Origin: Marinobacterium arenosum | GTDB taxonomy: Bacteria; Pseudomonadota; Gammaproteobacteria; Pseudomonadales; Balneatricaceae | Length of the DNA: 34,663 nucleotides | Assembly: GCF_019795155.1 (NCBI RefSeq) | Contig: NZ_JAILYN010000046.1 | Coordinates: 1 to 34,663 of the forward strand | Reading direction: 5' to 3' | Shown: positions 25,681-33,271 of the stretch, in pieces | How positions within the stretch are numbered: position 1 is the stretch's first letter | Layout of the letters: every line of letters begins with the position of its first letter | Position numbers and translations under genes: made by a program | The notes under the pieces: model-generated | What the model saw: the letters and a program-made list of their open reading frames with translations, nothing else | The model's database searches: none | Told to the model about the DNA's origin: nothing

Positions 25681-27315
25681 TCAGAGGGCGAGGGCTTGCT
25701 CCCTGAGGGCGAACTTCTGCACCTTGCCGGTGGAGGTCTTCGGCAGCTCGCTGAAGGCCACCGCCTTGGGGCACTTGAAGTGCGCCAGGTTCTGGCGGCA
25801 GAACTCGATCACCTCCCGCTCGGTCAGGCTCTCGCCCGGCTTCAGGGTGACGAAGGCGCAGGGCACCTCGCCCCAGTGCTCGTCCGGTTTGGCGACCACC
25901 GCTGCCTCGAGGATCGCCGGGTGGCGGTACAGGCAGTCCTCCACCTCGATGGTGGAGATGTTCTCGCCGCCGGAGATGATGATGTCCTTGGAGCGGTCCT
26001 TGACCTCGATATAGCCGTCCGGGTGCCAGACCGCCAGGTCGCCGGTGTGGAACCAGCCGCCCTCGAAGGCGTCGGCCGAAGCCTGCGGGTTGTTAAGGTA
26101 GCCCTTCATCACCGTGTTGCCGCGCATGTAGACCTCGCCCAGCGTGCGGCCGTCCATCGGCACCGGCGCCAGTGTGGCGGGCTCGGCCACCATCAGCTCG
26201 TCCAGCATCGGTGCACGGACCCCCTGGCGGGACATCTTGGCCGCCTTGTCGGCTTGCGGCAGGTCGGCCCAGGCCTGCTGGAAGTCGCAGAACACCGCCG
26301 GACCGTAGCTTTCGGTCAGGCCGTAGGCGTGCACCACCTCGATGCCGATCCGCTCCATCCCCTCGATCACCGCGGCCGGTGGCGGTGCGCCGCCGGTGGT
26401 GACGGTGACCGGGTGCTCGACCATCCGGTGGTAGGCTGGGTCGGCGTTGAGCAGCATGTTCAGCACGATCGGCGCACCGCAGAAATGGGTCACGCCGTGG
26501 GCGCGGATCGCCTCGAACACCGCGTCGGCGCGTACATGGCGCAGGCAGACATGGGTGCCTGCCACGGCGGTGACCGACCAGGGATAGCACCAGCCGTTGC
26601 AGTGGAACATCGGCAGGGTCCAGAGGTAGACCGCGTGCGGCGGCAGGTTCTGGCCGATCACGTTGCTGACCGCGTTGAGGTGGGCGCCGCGATGGTGGTA
26701 GACCACCCCCTTGGGGTTGCCGGTGGTGCCGGAGGTGTAGTTCAGGGTAATCGCCTGCCATTCGTCGGTCGGTCGCTGCCACTGGTAGTCGGGGTCGCCC
26801 TCGGCCAGCAGCTGTTCGAAGTTCAGCGTGCCGAGCAACTCGCCGCCGGCAAACTGCGGATCGTCCACGTCGATCACCAACGGCTCGGCCTGGCAGAGCT
26901 GCAGCGCGCGTTTCATGGTGGCGGAGAACTCGCGGTCGGTGACTACCACCCTGGCGTTGGCGTGGTCCAGCATGAAGGCGATCGTCTCGGCGTCCAGCCG
27001 GGTATTCTGGGCATTCAGCACCGCGCCGGTCATCGGCACCGCGAAGTGCAGCTCCAGCATCTCGGGGATATTGGGCAGCAGCGCAGCCACCGTATCGCCG
27101 CGGCCGATGCCGCGCTGGCTCAGCGCCGAGGCCAGCTGGCGGCAGCGCCTGTAGGTGTCGGCCCAGCTGCGTTGCAGGTTGTCGTAAACGATCGCGTTAT
27201 GCTCGGGATAGACCCGCGCGGCGCGGTCCAGAAAGGTGGTCGGGGTCAGCGGGAGATAGTTGGCCGGATTCTGCTCCAGCCCCATCGCGTAGGGATCGTG
27301 CTTATTGTTATTCAT
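25681..27315 (-). CDS. AMP-forming acyl-CoA synthetase (ligase)
   Basis: This 544-residue adenylate-forming enzyme activates a carboxylic acid to its acyl-CoA via an acyl-adenylate. Core motifs are the P-loop YTSGTTGNPKGV (193-204), A5 YGLTESYG (331-338), HTGDLA (422-427), the hinge DRSKDIIISGGENIS (439-453), and the catalytic lysine K531 in KTSTGKVQKF. It resembles the group of about 540 residues that includes short/medium-chain and methylmercaptopropionate CoA ligases, and substrate choice cannot be read with confidence. It is the third minus-strand gene after the MaoC-type and isochorismatase-type genes, with 137 bases before it containing the palindrome ACCCACCGGTGGGT. A long antisense open frame is a GC-composition artefact. 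Confidence 0.93.
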   Translation of the reverse strand: MNNNKHDPYAMGLEQNPANYLPLTPTTFLDRAARVYPEHNAIVYDNLQRSWADTYRRCRQLASALSQRGIGRGDTVAALLPNIPEMLELHFAVPMTGAVLNAQNTRLDAETIAFMLDHANARVVVTDREFSATMKRALQLCQAEPLVIDVDDPQFAGGELLGTLNFEQLLAEGDPDYQWQRPTDEWQAITLNYTSGTTGNPKGVVYHHRGAHLNAVSNVIGQNLPPHAVYLWTLPMFHCNGWCYPWSVTAVAGTHVCLRHVRADAVFEAIRAHGVTHFCGAPIVLNMLLNADPAYHRMVEHPVTVTTGGAPPPAAVIEGMERIGIEVVHAYGLTESYGPAVFCDFQQAWADLPQADKAAKMSRQGVRAPMLDELMVAEPATLAPVPMDGRTLGEVYMRGNTVMKGYLNNPQASADAFEGGWFHTGDLAVWHPDGYIEVKDRSKDIIISGGENISTIEVEDCLYRHPAILEAAVVAKPDEHWGEVPCAFVTLKPGESLTEREVIEFCRQNLAHFKCPKAVAFSELPKTSTGKVQKFALREQALAL

Positions 27316-27337
27316 GCCTGACGCTCTCGGGTTACTG

Positions 27338-27351
27338 ACCCACCGGTGGGT
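27338..27351. repeat. Perfect 14-bp palindrome upstream of acyl-CoA synthetase
   Basis: ACCCACCGGTGGGT is centred about 30 bases upstream of the acyl-CoA synthetase start. The position would suit an operator or a leader hairpin. No named regulator box is recognised. Confidence 0.4.
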
Positions 27352-27452
27352 GGGTCGAGCTATCTGTCAGGGCCGCGCGTCAGTCATCCACCCGGCTATA
27401 GCCGGGCGACCGCCCGCGCTGCACGGCGGCCCCGTTGCGGTTCAGCGGCGGA

Positions 27453-27998
27453 TCATTTCAGGAAGCCGGTGCTGAACGCCTTGAACGGCTTGGCGTCGGA
27501 GCGGCCGATCCACTCGAACGCCACCATCTCGCGGCTGACGATGCGAATGCCCTCCTCGCGCATCCGGGCGATCGCCAGCTCCACATCCAGCGCGCTGCGC
27601 GACGAGATCGCGTCGGCCACCACGAACACCTGCTTGCCGCGGGCGCGCAGGTCCAGTGCGGTCTGCAGGACGCAGACGTGGGCTTCCATGCCGCAGATCA
27701 CGATCTGCTCGCGGTCCAGCGCCTCGATCTGTGGGCCGACCTCGGGGGCCTGTACCGCCGAGAAGTGGGTCTTGCCGAACACTTTGTCGGCCGGCAGCCG
27801 CTCAAGCAGTGTCTCGGTAGTCGGGCCGACCCCCTGCGGATACTGCTCGGAGGCCAGCAGCGGGATATCGACCAGCTTGGCGACATCCAGCAGCCAGCGG
27901 CAGTTTTCGACGAATGCCTCCCGGTCATGGATGCCGGGCAGCAGTTTTTCCTGAACGTCGATCAGCAGCAGTGCGCTGCGTTGTGCATCGATCAGCAT
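27453..27998 (-). CDS. Isochorismatase-family cysteine hydrolase
   Basis: This 181-residue protein has the Asp-Lys-Cys triad of the family: D14 in LLLIDVQEKL, K76 in VFGKTHFS and C109 in CGMEAHVCVLQ. The cis-peptide-type motif before the nucleophile, IVICGMEAHVCV, is also typical. It resembles the YcaC-like hydrolases, whose natural substrates are mostly unknown. The 12-base spacing to the MaoC-type gene upstream and a GGAGGAAG ribosome site indicate cotranscription. The neighbours suggest an acyl- or amide-related substrate, but that is weak inference. Confidence 0.9.
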   Translation of the reverse strand: MLIDAQRSALLLIDVQEKLLPGIHDREAFVENCRWLLDVAKLVDIPLLASEQYPQGVGPTTETLLERLPADKVFGKTHFSAVQAPEVGPQIEALDREQIVICGMEAHVCVLQTALDLRARGKQVFVVADAISSRSALDVELAIARMREEGIRIVSREMVAFEWIGRSDAKPFKAFSTGFLK

Positions 27999-28010
27999 GG
28001 TGCTTCCTCC

Positions 28011-28442
28011 TCAGGCCGGCCGGCGGTCTACCATGTTAGTAGCAATCCCTTCGGCGACCACCTTGTCGCCAACGGTGCAGATTGTCTCCAGCTTGACGCG
28101 GCGGCGTTGCTGGTCGATCTCCAGCACCTTGGCGGTGGCGGTGACGGTGTCGCCGATATGCACCGGCGCCTTGAACTTCAGCTGTTGATCAATATAGATC
28201 GCGCCCGGGCCGGGCATCCGGGTGCCCAGTACCGCCGAGATCAGTGCGGCGCTGTACATGCCGTGCACGATGCGCTGGCCGAACATGGTCTGGGCGGCGT
28301 ATTCGGCGTTGATATGCACCGGGTTGTCGTCGCCGGAGATGCCGGCGAACAGAATCACGTCCGCTTCGGTGACAGTCTTGGCGTAGCGGGCGGTCATGCC
28401 GACTTCGAGGTCTTCCAGGTAGTAGCCGTGCAGGTCCTGCAT
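28011..28442 (-). CDS. MaoC/PhaJ-type (R)-specific enoyl-CoA hydratase
   Basis: This 143-residue single hot-dog protein would hydrate enoyl-CoA to (R)-3-hydroxyacyl-CoA. The hydratase-2 signature SGDDNPVHIN at 36-45 supplies the catalytic Asp (D38 or D39) and H43, followed by IVHGMYSAALIS. Length matches single-domain PhaJ-like enzymes. AAGGAG lies just upstream of the ATG. It is the first minus-strand gene of the presumed operon and divergent from malonyl-CoA decarboxylase, which supports a role in acyl-CoA metabolism. A link to polyhydroxyalkanoate precursors, given the PhaB gene nearby, is plausible but unproven. Confidence 0.92.
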   Translation of the reverse strand: MQDLHGYYLEDLEVGMTARYAKTVTEADVILFAGISGDDNPVHINAEYAAQTMFGQRIVHGMYSAALISAVLGTRMPGPGAIYIDQQLKFKAPVHIGDTVTATAKVLEIDQQRRRVKLETICTVGDKVVAEGIATNMVDRRPA

Positions 28443-28550
28443 GGGAGGGCTCCTTGTTTTCAGAAAGGCAACGGGGGGCTGTCCGGCCCAATGGCAGGTC
28501 AGCGGTTTGAACCCATCTTAAAAGCCATTTTCCTAAAATTGCAATCGTTA

Positions 28551-28570
28551 ATACTTATAAAAACAAGTAT
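28551..28570. promoter_or_regulatory. Inverted repeat in the MaoC / malonyl-CoA decarboxylase divergent region
   Basis: ATACTT and AAGTAT (28551-28556, 28565-28570) flank ATAAAAAC in the AT-rich middle of the 223-base divergent region. A TATAAA-like -10 (28569-28574) for the plus-strand gene overlaps it. It could be an operator for a fatty-acid-responsive regulator controlling both directions; no specific regulator is recognised. Confidence 0.35.
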
Positions 28571-28665
28571 AAACCCTTGGAAATAATCGTCGGCTTTGCT
28601 AACGTCGGCGCAACACTGAACCCAGCCAGCGTGACCGGCAGCCCGTCGGTGCTGAGGAGGCTCTT

Positions 28666-30078
28666 ATGGATACCCGTAGCGGACAGACCTTTCTGGACAA
28701 GACCTGGCGCCACCTGCGCCAGGTATGGCGCGGCGCCGCCGGTAATGGCCGCAACCATCAGTCGGTGAGCTTGCAGCCGCAGCTGCCCGACGAGGACCTC
28801 GACCAGCTCCGTCAGTGGATGCGGGCCTGTCTGGAAGTCCAGGGCCAGGAGGTATCGGCCCGCGCCCGCACCGCCCAACTGGGTCATGCCTATATGGCGC
28901 TGGACGCCGAGGGGCGTCGTCGCTTCCTGCAGCTGCTGGCCGAGGAGTTCGACCGCGATGACGGCGAGATCGAACAGGCGATCAGCGCCTGGCGCGATGC
29001 CGAAGGTCCACGCCGGGTGGAGGCCCGGCTGGCGCTGCAGGAGCTGCTCGATCCGCCGCGGATGCAGCTGCTGAAGCAGTTCACCGAGCTGCCGGAGGGG
29101 GTCAAGTTCCTGGTCGATATGCGGGCCGAACTGCTGTTGCACCGGCGCGAATCGCCGGCGCTGGCGGCGCTGGAGGCGGACCTGAAGCGGTTGCTGATCC
29201 ACTGGTTCGACGTCGGCCTGCTGAACCTGGAGCGGATCAGCTGGCAGTCGCCGGCGGAGCTGCTGGAGAAATTGATCGCCTACGAGGCGGTGCATGAGAT
29301 CCAGAGCTGGGAGGATTTGAAGAACCGGCTCGACTCCGACCGCCGCTGCTTCGCCTTCTTCCATCCCAATATGCCCGGCGAGCCACTGATCTTCGTCGAG
29401 GTGGCGCTGGTTAACGGGCTGGCCGACAACATCCAGCAGTTGCTGGACGAGGAGGCTCCGTTGCAGGCGCTGGCCCAGGCCGACACGGCGATCTTCTACT
29501 CGATCTCCAACGCCCAGCAGGGGTTGGCCGGCATCAGCTTCGGCAACTTCCTGATCAAGCGGGTGGTCGGCCTGCTGCAGCAGGAGTTTCCGGCGCTGAA
29601 GCAGTTCGCCACGCTGTCGCCGATCCCCGGTTTCAGCCGCTGGCTGAAGCAGGTCGAGGATCAGCAGCTGATCGAGCTGCTTGGCAATGATACGGCCCTG
29701 CCGTTGCTGCGCAGCGCCCAGGGCGAGAGCGACTGGCCGAGCGATCCGGCACGCGCCGAATTGCTGCGTGAGCCGCTGCAGCGGTTGGCGGCCCACTATC
29801 TGGCCCGCGAGCGTAAGAGCGACCGCCGGGCGCTCGATCCGGTGGCCCATTTCCACCTCAGCAACGGCGCCGAGATCGCCCAGCTGAACTGGCTGGCTGA
29901 CCGCTCCAGCAAGGGGCTGCGCCAGTCGATGGCCTTGATGGTCAATTACCGGTACGACCTGGCCCGGGTGGAAAGTAACAGCCAGCAGTATCTGGCCAGT
30001 GGTGAGGCGGCTACCGGAAAGGCGTTCGAGACTTCGCTTGGCAAGCCGGCCAAAGCGGTTCGCGAGCGCGTGCGATAG
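28666..30078 (+). CDS. Malonyl-CoA decarboxylase
   Basis: This enzyme converts malonyl-CoA to acetyl-CoA and CO2. The 470-residue protein matches the MLYCD family: an N-terminal helical domain to about 190 and a C-terminal GNAT-fold catalytic domain. Family landmarks are IHWFDVGLLNLERISWQSPA, RRCFAFFHPNMPGEPLIFVE, FYSISNAQQGLAGISFGNFL with the conserved Ser (279/281), FATLSPIPGF, and DPVAHFHLSNGA with H395/H397 as the probable catalytic His region. The ATG has GGAGG upstream. The stop codon lies in a 10-bp tandem repeat (about 30068-30094). It is the first plus-strand gene of the divergent acyl-CoA cluster, 126 bases ahead of phaB. Confidence 0.93.
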   Translation: MDTRSGQTFLDKTWRHLRQVWRGAAGNGRNHQSVSLQPQLPDEDLDQLRQWMRACLEVQGQEVSARARTAQLGHAYMALDAEGRRRFLQLLAEEFDRDDGEIEQAISAWRDAEGPRRVEARLALQELLDPPRMQLLKQFTELPEGVKFLVDMRAELLLHRRESPALAALEADLKRLLIHWFDVGLLNLERISWQSPAELLEKLIAYEAVHEIQSWEDLKNRLDSDRRCFAFFHPNMPGEPLIFVEVALVNGLADNIQQLLDEEAPLQALAQADTAIFYSISNAQQGLAGISFGNFLIKRVVGLLQQEFPALKQFATLSPIPGFSRWLKQVEDQQLIELLGNDTALPLLRSAQGESDWPSDPARAELLREPLQRLAAHYLARERKSDRRALDPVAHFHLSNGAEIAQLNWLADRSSKGLRQSMALMVNYRYDLARVESNSQQYLASGEAATGKAFETSLGKPAKAVRERVR

Positions 30079-30094
30079 CGTGCGATAGCGTGCG
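30068..30094. repeat. 10-bp tandem repeat across the malonyl-CoA decarboxylase stop
   Basis: GCGTGCGATA occurs twice in full and once partly (30068-30077, 30078-30087, 30088-30094). The stop TAG of the upstream gene is formed inside it (30076-30078). Gain or loss of one unit would leave the stop in place, because the first unit already contains it. Confidence 0.6.
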
Positions 30095-30145
30095 TTGCCG
30101 GCGACACGGAACAACAGCCGCCAAATACGACGCAGACAAAATAAA

Positions 30146-30190
30146 GCGAAAAGAACGAAAAAAACGAAAAAAACGAAAAAAACGAAAAAT
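30146..30190. repeat. 9-bp A-rich tandem repeat in the phaB leader
   Basis: Five units of the form (A/G)CGAAAAAA with CG at 30147, 30156, 30165, 30174 and 30183, i.e. an exact 9-base period. The array ends 14 bases before the phaB start and just ahead of its GAGGA ribosome site. Slipped-strand changes would alter the leader or promoter spacing without touching the coding sequence. Confidence 0.65.
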
Positions 30191-30204
30191 AACGAGGAAC
30201 GACG

Positions 30205-30951
30205 ATGAACGAGAAACGTGTAGCGGTGGTAACCGGCGCGGCCGGCGGACTGGGTGAGGCGATGTGCAAGGCGCTGGTGGAACAGGGCCGCCAGGTGGTC
30301 GGCAGCTATCTGCCGGGCGACGAACAGCCGGCCCGCGAATGGCAGCAGGCGATGGAACAGGCCGGCTATCCGATCGAGATCTTCCCGCTGGATGTCAGCG
30401 ACTACGACAGCTGCAGCACGTTCATCGAGGGGGTGGAGCAGCAGGTCGGGCCGATCGAGGTGCTGGTCAACAACGCCGGCATCACCCGCGACGCACCGCT
30501 GAAGCGGATGACGCCGGAGAAGTGGCAGGCGGTACTGCGCACCAACCTGGATTCGATGTTCAACATGTGCCAGCCGCTGTTCGACCGGATGTGCACGCGC
30601 GGTTGGGGCCGGATCGTCAATATCTCCTCGCTGAACGGCGAGAAGGGCCAGTTCGGCCAGGCCAACTACTCGGCGGCCAAGGCCGGTATCTACGGCTTCA
30701 CCCGCGCCATCGCCCAGGAGGGCGCTCGCAAGGGGGTGACCGTCAACGCGGTATCGCCGGGCTATATCGATACTCCGATGGTGCGCCAGGTGCCGGAGAA
30801 CGTATTGGAGTCAATTGTCGCCGGCATCCCGGTCGGCCGGCTCGGCCAGCCGGAGGAGATCGCTCGCGCGGTGGCGTTCCTGACCGACGACAACGCCGGT
30901 TTCATCACCGGCACCAACCTGTCGGTCAACGGCGGCCAGTATATGAGCTGA
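30205..30951 (+). CDS. phaB: Acetoacetyl-CoA reductase PhaB
   Basis: PhaB reduces acetoacetyl-CoA to (R)-3-hydroxybutyryl-CoA with NADPH in polyhydroxybutyrate synthesis. The 248-residue short-chain dehydrogenase has the cofactor motif TGAAGGLG (10-17), the NNAG motif in VLVNNAGITRD and the catalytic triad S142, Y155, K159. The PhaB-typical stretch SSLNGEKGQFGQANYSAAKA is present, matching the known PhaB triad shifted by two. GAGGA lies 7 bases before the ATG, after the 9-bp tandem repeat. A strong terminator follows directly. No phaC synthase or phaA is in the window; the thiolase-like gene 9 kb away is not an obvious phaA. Confidence 0.93.
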   Translation: MNEKRVAVVTGAAGGLGEAMCKALVEQGRQVVGSYLPGDEQPAREWQQAMEQAGYPIEIFPLDVSDYDSCSTFIEGVEQQVGPIEVLVNNAGITRDAPLKRMTPEKWQAVLRTNLDSMFNMCQPLFDRMCTRGWGRIVNISSLNGEKGQFGQANYSAAKAGIYGFTRAIAQEGARKGVTVNAVSPGYIDTPMVRQVPENVLESIVAGIPVGRLGQPEEIARAVAFLTDDNAGFITGTNLSVNGGQYMS

Positions 30952-30964
30952 GGCGTGTCCGCAG

Positions 30965-31006
30965 GCACCGGGCGGCCCCTTCGGCGGCCGCCCGGTGCAG
31001 TTTTTT
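30965..31006 (+). terminator. Rho-independent terminator after phaB
   Basis: GCACCGGGCGGCC and GGCCGCCCGGTGC make a perfect 13-bp stem around an 8-base loop, followed by AG and six T. It begins 14 bases after the stop codon. Confidence 0.92.
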
Positions 31007-31057
31007 GTCAGTTATCCTCGGGGCGCCGGGGCCGGCCATTGAGCCGCGCCGAGCCCC

Positions 31058-31125
31058 TGTAAAGGGTGTGTACAGAGCTGTTTCCCCAGCTTTACACTGG
31101 CCTGTAAACACAGCGAACCTGTACA
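31058..31125. promoter_or_regulatory. Cluster of TGTA(A/C)A half-sites upstream of the VpsR-like gene
   Basis: TGTAAA at 31058, TGTACA at 31069, the dyad TTTACA-CTGGCC-TGTAAA at 31091-31108, and TGTACA at 31120. The same hexamers form the perfect palindrome downstream of the activator gene (32784-32801), so autoregulation is plausible. A hairpin CGACAGCG-CTT-CGCTGTCG follows at 31131-31149. Confidence 0.45.
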
Positions 31126-31308
31126 CCCGTCGACAGCGCTTCGCTGTCGCATCCCCTGAACCCTGTCTACACTGCGATCATGGCTCCTCCGGCTCCTCAG
31201 CCGTACCCGCCAGGCCCGATGGCCCGGCCGGTTAACGTCGAGAGCCGGTATGTCCGGAACGCTGTGGTCATTCAGTACCGATCGTTTTGATCAGGCTGGA
31301 GGGGGAAC

Positions 31309-32676
31309 ATGAAGGATTTGACCGGCGCGGTAGACGAGGGGCGGGCGCTTTTGTACCTGCGTCCCTCGGTGCAGCAGGAAGATCTGGGCGGTGTGATCAG
31401 TGAAAACGGCTGGCAGGTGGATGTCGCCTGCGATATCAACCATGCCAACCAGCTGCTGGAGAGCAATTGTTATCGGGTCGGGCTGGTCCATGTCGATGGC
31501 CTGCGACCGCAGCAGATTCCCGATGCCGAACAGCTGTTTGCCACCCGCGACAATATCGCCTGGGTAGCGCTGGCCCACGCCGAGGCATTGCAGCAGGGGC
31601 AGCTGTGCCGGTTGATCCATGAAAACTTCGTCGACTATTTCACGTTGCCGATCCACAGCGGCGTGCAGGGGTTGATCTCCACGCTGGGTCACGCCTATGG
31701 CATGGCCTGCCTGCGTCAGCACAGCCACCACGATATCTCCTACAACGACTACGAGATGGTCGGTACCTCACCGGCGATGCGTAAGCTGTTCGTGTCGATC
31801 CGCCGGGTTGCCGGAGTCGATGCACCGGTGCTGGTTACCGGTGAGAGTGGTACCGGCAAGGAACTGATCGCCCGTGCGGTGCATGAACGCTCGCCGCAAC
31901 GCAAGGGGCCCTTTATCGCGGTCAACTGCGGCGCGCTGCCGGACAACCTGATCAATTCAGAGCTGTTCGGTTACGAGAAGGGCGCCTTTACCGGTGCCAA
32001 CCAGCGCAAGATCGGCTGGATCGAAGCGGCGGAGGGCGGTTCGTTGTTTCTGGACGAGATCGGCGATCTGCCGTTGGGGTTGCAGGTCAACCTGCTGCGT
32101 TTCCTGCAGGAGGGCACCATTCAACGGGTTGGCGGTACCGAATCGATCCGGGTCAATGCCCGGGTGATCGCCGCCACCCACGTCAATCTGGCCCAGGCGG
32201 TAGAGCACGGACGCTTCCGCCAGGACCTTTTCTACCGGCTCAACGTGCTCAACCTGAATTCGCCGCCGTTGCGCGAACGGGTGCAGGATATCGAGGTGCT
32301 GGCCCGCTTCTTCTTTAACAAGTTCAAGGGCGATGCCGGCCGCACTATCCGCGGTTTTACCCGTCGCTCGCTGGTGGCGATGAACAACCACCAATGGCCG
32401 GGTAACGTGCGCGAGATGATCAACCGGGTTCGGCGGGCGCTGGTGATGTGTGAGGGGCGACGGATCAATCCGGTCGACCTGGGGCTGGAACATGTCGAGG
32501 ATGAGGCGCTGGTACTGACCCTGGAGCAGATTCGCGAGCGGGCCGAGGAGCGGGCGATCCGGGCGGCACTGGTCCGCAATACCAACAACGTCTCCCAGAC
32601 GGCGCGCGAGCTGGGCGTTTCCCGGGTAACCCTGTATCGGCTGCTGAACAAGTACGACCTGGTAGCCGACTCCTGA
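31309..32676 (+). CDS. VpsR-like sigma-54-type transcriptional activator
   Basis: This is a 455-residue bacterial enhancer-binding protein. Its N-terminal domain (about 10-135) resembles a receiver but is degenerate: the acidic residues after beta1 are missing (ALLYLRPS), although D63 (LVHVDGL) sits where a phosphoacceptor would be. The AAA+ domain has Walker A GESGTGKE (178-185), an intact sigma-54-contacting GAFTGA (225-230) and Walker [11 protein letters not shown] with D249/E250. A Fis-type HTH is at about 425-449 ([20 protein letters not shown]). The layout is that of the VpsR group, which in vibrios controls exopolysaccharide genes and binds cyclic di-GMP. The ATG follows GGAGGGGG. The intact GAFTGA implies real sigma-54 dependence. 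Confidence 0.92.
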   Translation: MKDLTGAVDEGRALLYLRPSVQQEDLGGVISENGWQVDVACDINHANQLLESNCYRVGLVHVDGLRPQQIPDAEQLFATRDNIAWVALAHAEALQQGQLCRLIHENFVDYFTLPIHSGVQGLISTLGHAYGMACLRQHSHHDISYNDYEMVGTSPAMRKLFVSIRRVAGVDAPVLVTGESGTGKELIARAVHERSPQRKGPFIAVNCGALPDNLINSELFGYEKGAFTGANQRKIGWIEAAEGGSLFLDEIGDLPLGLQVNLLRFLQEGTIQRVGGTESIRVNARVIAATHVNLAQAVEHGRFRQDLFYRLNVLNLNSPPLRERVQDIEVLARFFFNKFKGDAGRTIRGFTRRSLVAMNNHQWPGNVREMINRVRRALVMCEGRRINPVDLGLEHVEDEALVLTLEQIRERAEERAIRAALVRNTNNVSQTARELGVSRVTLYRLLNKYDLVADS

Positions 32677-32783
32677 GCGCTGGTTGAATGGTTTTGCCGG
32701 CCCCGCTTGTCCCGAAATTTACAATCCCGCCTCTGTTTATATTCTTTTTAAAACAACTAGTTAGATAAATGGCCTGCCGCAGG

Positions 32784-32801
32784 TGTAAATCATGATTTAC
32801 A
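32784..32801. promoter_or_regulatory. Perfect 18-bp palindrome, candidate activator binding site
   Basis: TGTAAATCATGATTTACA is fully self-complementary (TGTAAA-N6-TTTACA). Its centre is about 100-120 bases upstream of the sigma-54 promoter start, the usual place for an enhancer-binding protein site. A second palindrome CGTAAAATTTACG is at 32820-32832 and a TTTACA half-site at 32718-32723. The hexamer arrangement also matches the TyrR box consensus, so a TyrR-family regulator is an alternative. Confidence 0.6.
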
Positions 32802-32885
32802 GCTGTGGCGTGATTTTTTCGTAAAATTTACGCTCTTTTTCTAGCTTTGTATATTTTCTCTTATATAACAGTCGATTAGATATTT

Positions 32886-32901
32886 TGGTGCGTATCTTGC
32901 T
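32886..32901 (+). promoter_or_regulatory. Sigma-54 promoter (-24/-12)
   Basis: TGGTGCGTATCTTGCT fits the TGGCACG-N4-TTGCW consensus, with GG (32887-32888) and GC (32899-32900) exactly 10 bases apart. Transcription would start near 32912, about 30 bases before the next gene's ATG. The activator gene directly upstream has an intact GAFTGA motif. Confidence 0.72.
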
Positions 32902-32942
32902 GTTTCTATGGCAACCGGTTTGTCGACGAGAGGCGCACAGGT

Positions 32943-33200
32943 ATGACACCAGTCCCGGCTCAATTCGATATACAAAAACAATGGCGTCGGTTGTTGTTGA
33001 TTCTGCTGCTGTACCTGGGGGCGGACCTGTTGACGACCCATGGAGCCCAGCTGCTGCCCTCTTCGTCATACCAAGGGCAATGTATACCCGGCCAGCGGTA
33101 TCTCTCGCAGTCATATCAGGAGATGGGCGTGATCCTCTGGGATGAGGATGATGAAGCGTCCGTACCGACGGTCGGAAAACCGAATGGACATCATCTCTGA
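32943..33200 (+). CDS. Small membrane-anchored or exported protein (unknown)
   Basis: This 85-residue protein has a short polar N-terminus with basic residues (QKQWRR), one hydrophobic segment at about 17-30 (LLLILLLYLGADLL), then a polar region with CIPGQRY and a very acidic stretch WDEDDEASVP. The N-in/C-out orientation expected from the flanking charges would leave the acidic tail outside the membrane. The ATG has GAGAGG upstream and lies just after the sigma-54 promoter. An overlapping frame from 32885 was rejected because it would start before the promoter. I recognise no family. Confidence 0.6.
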   Translation: MTPVPAQFDIQKQWRRLLLILLLYLGADLLTTHGAQLLPSSSYQGQCIPGQRYLSQSYQEMGVILWDEDDEASVPTVGKPNGHHL

Positions 33201-33271
33201 CAGGTACGGCTCGCCTGCTGGGTGGCCGGGGCCGACAGGGATGCGTTTCAGGCTAAGCGAGGGGGAACATC

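Noticed and set aside
25696..27321. 541-codon plus-strand open frame opposite the acyl-CoA synthetase
   Set aside because: It is a pure antisense shadow of a gene with all family motifs. Long antisense frames are expected in GC-rich coding DNA; no ribosome site or domain is visible.
28555..30114. 519-codon minus-strand open frame opposite malonyl-CoA decarboxylase
   Set aside because: Antisense shadow; Leu/Gln/Arg-rich composition without motifs, while the plus strand matches the whole decarboxylase family.
30264..31235. 323-codon frame overlapping phaB in another plus-strand frame
   Set aside because: Gly/Arg-rich out-of-frame reading of phaB that runs through its terminator hairpin.
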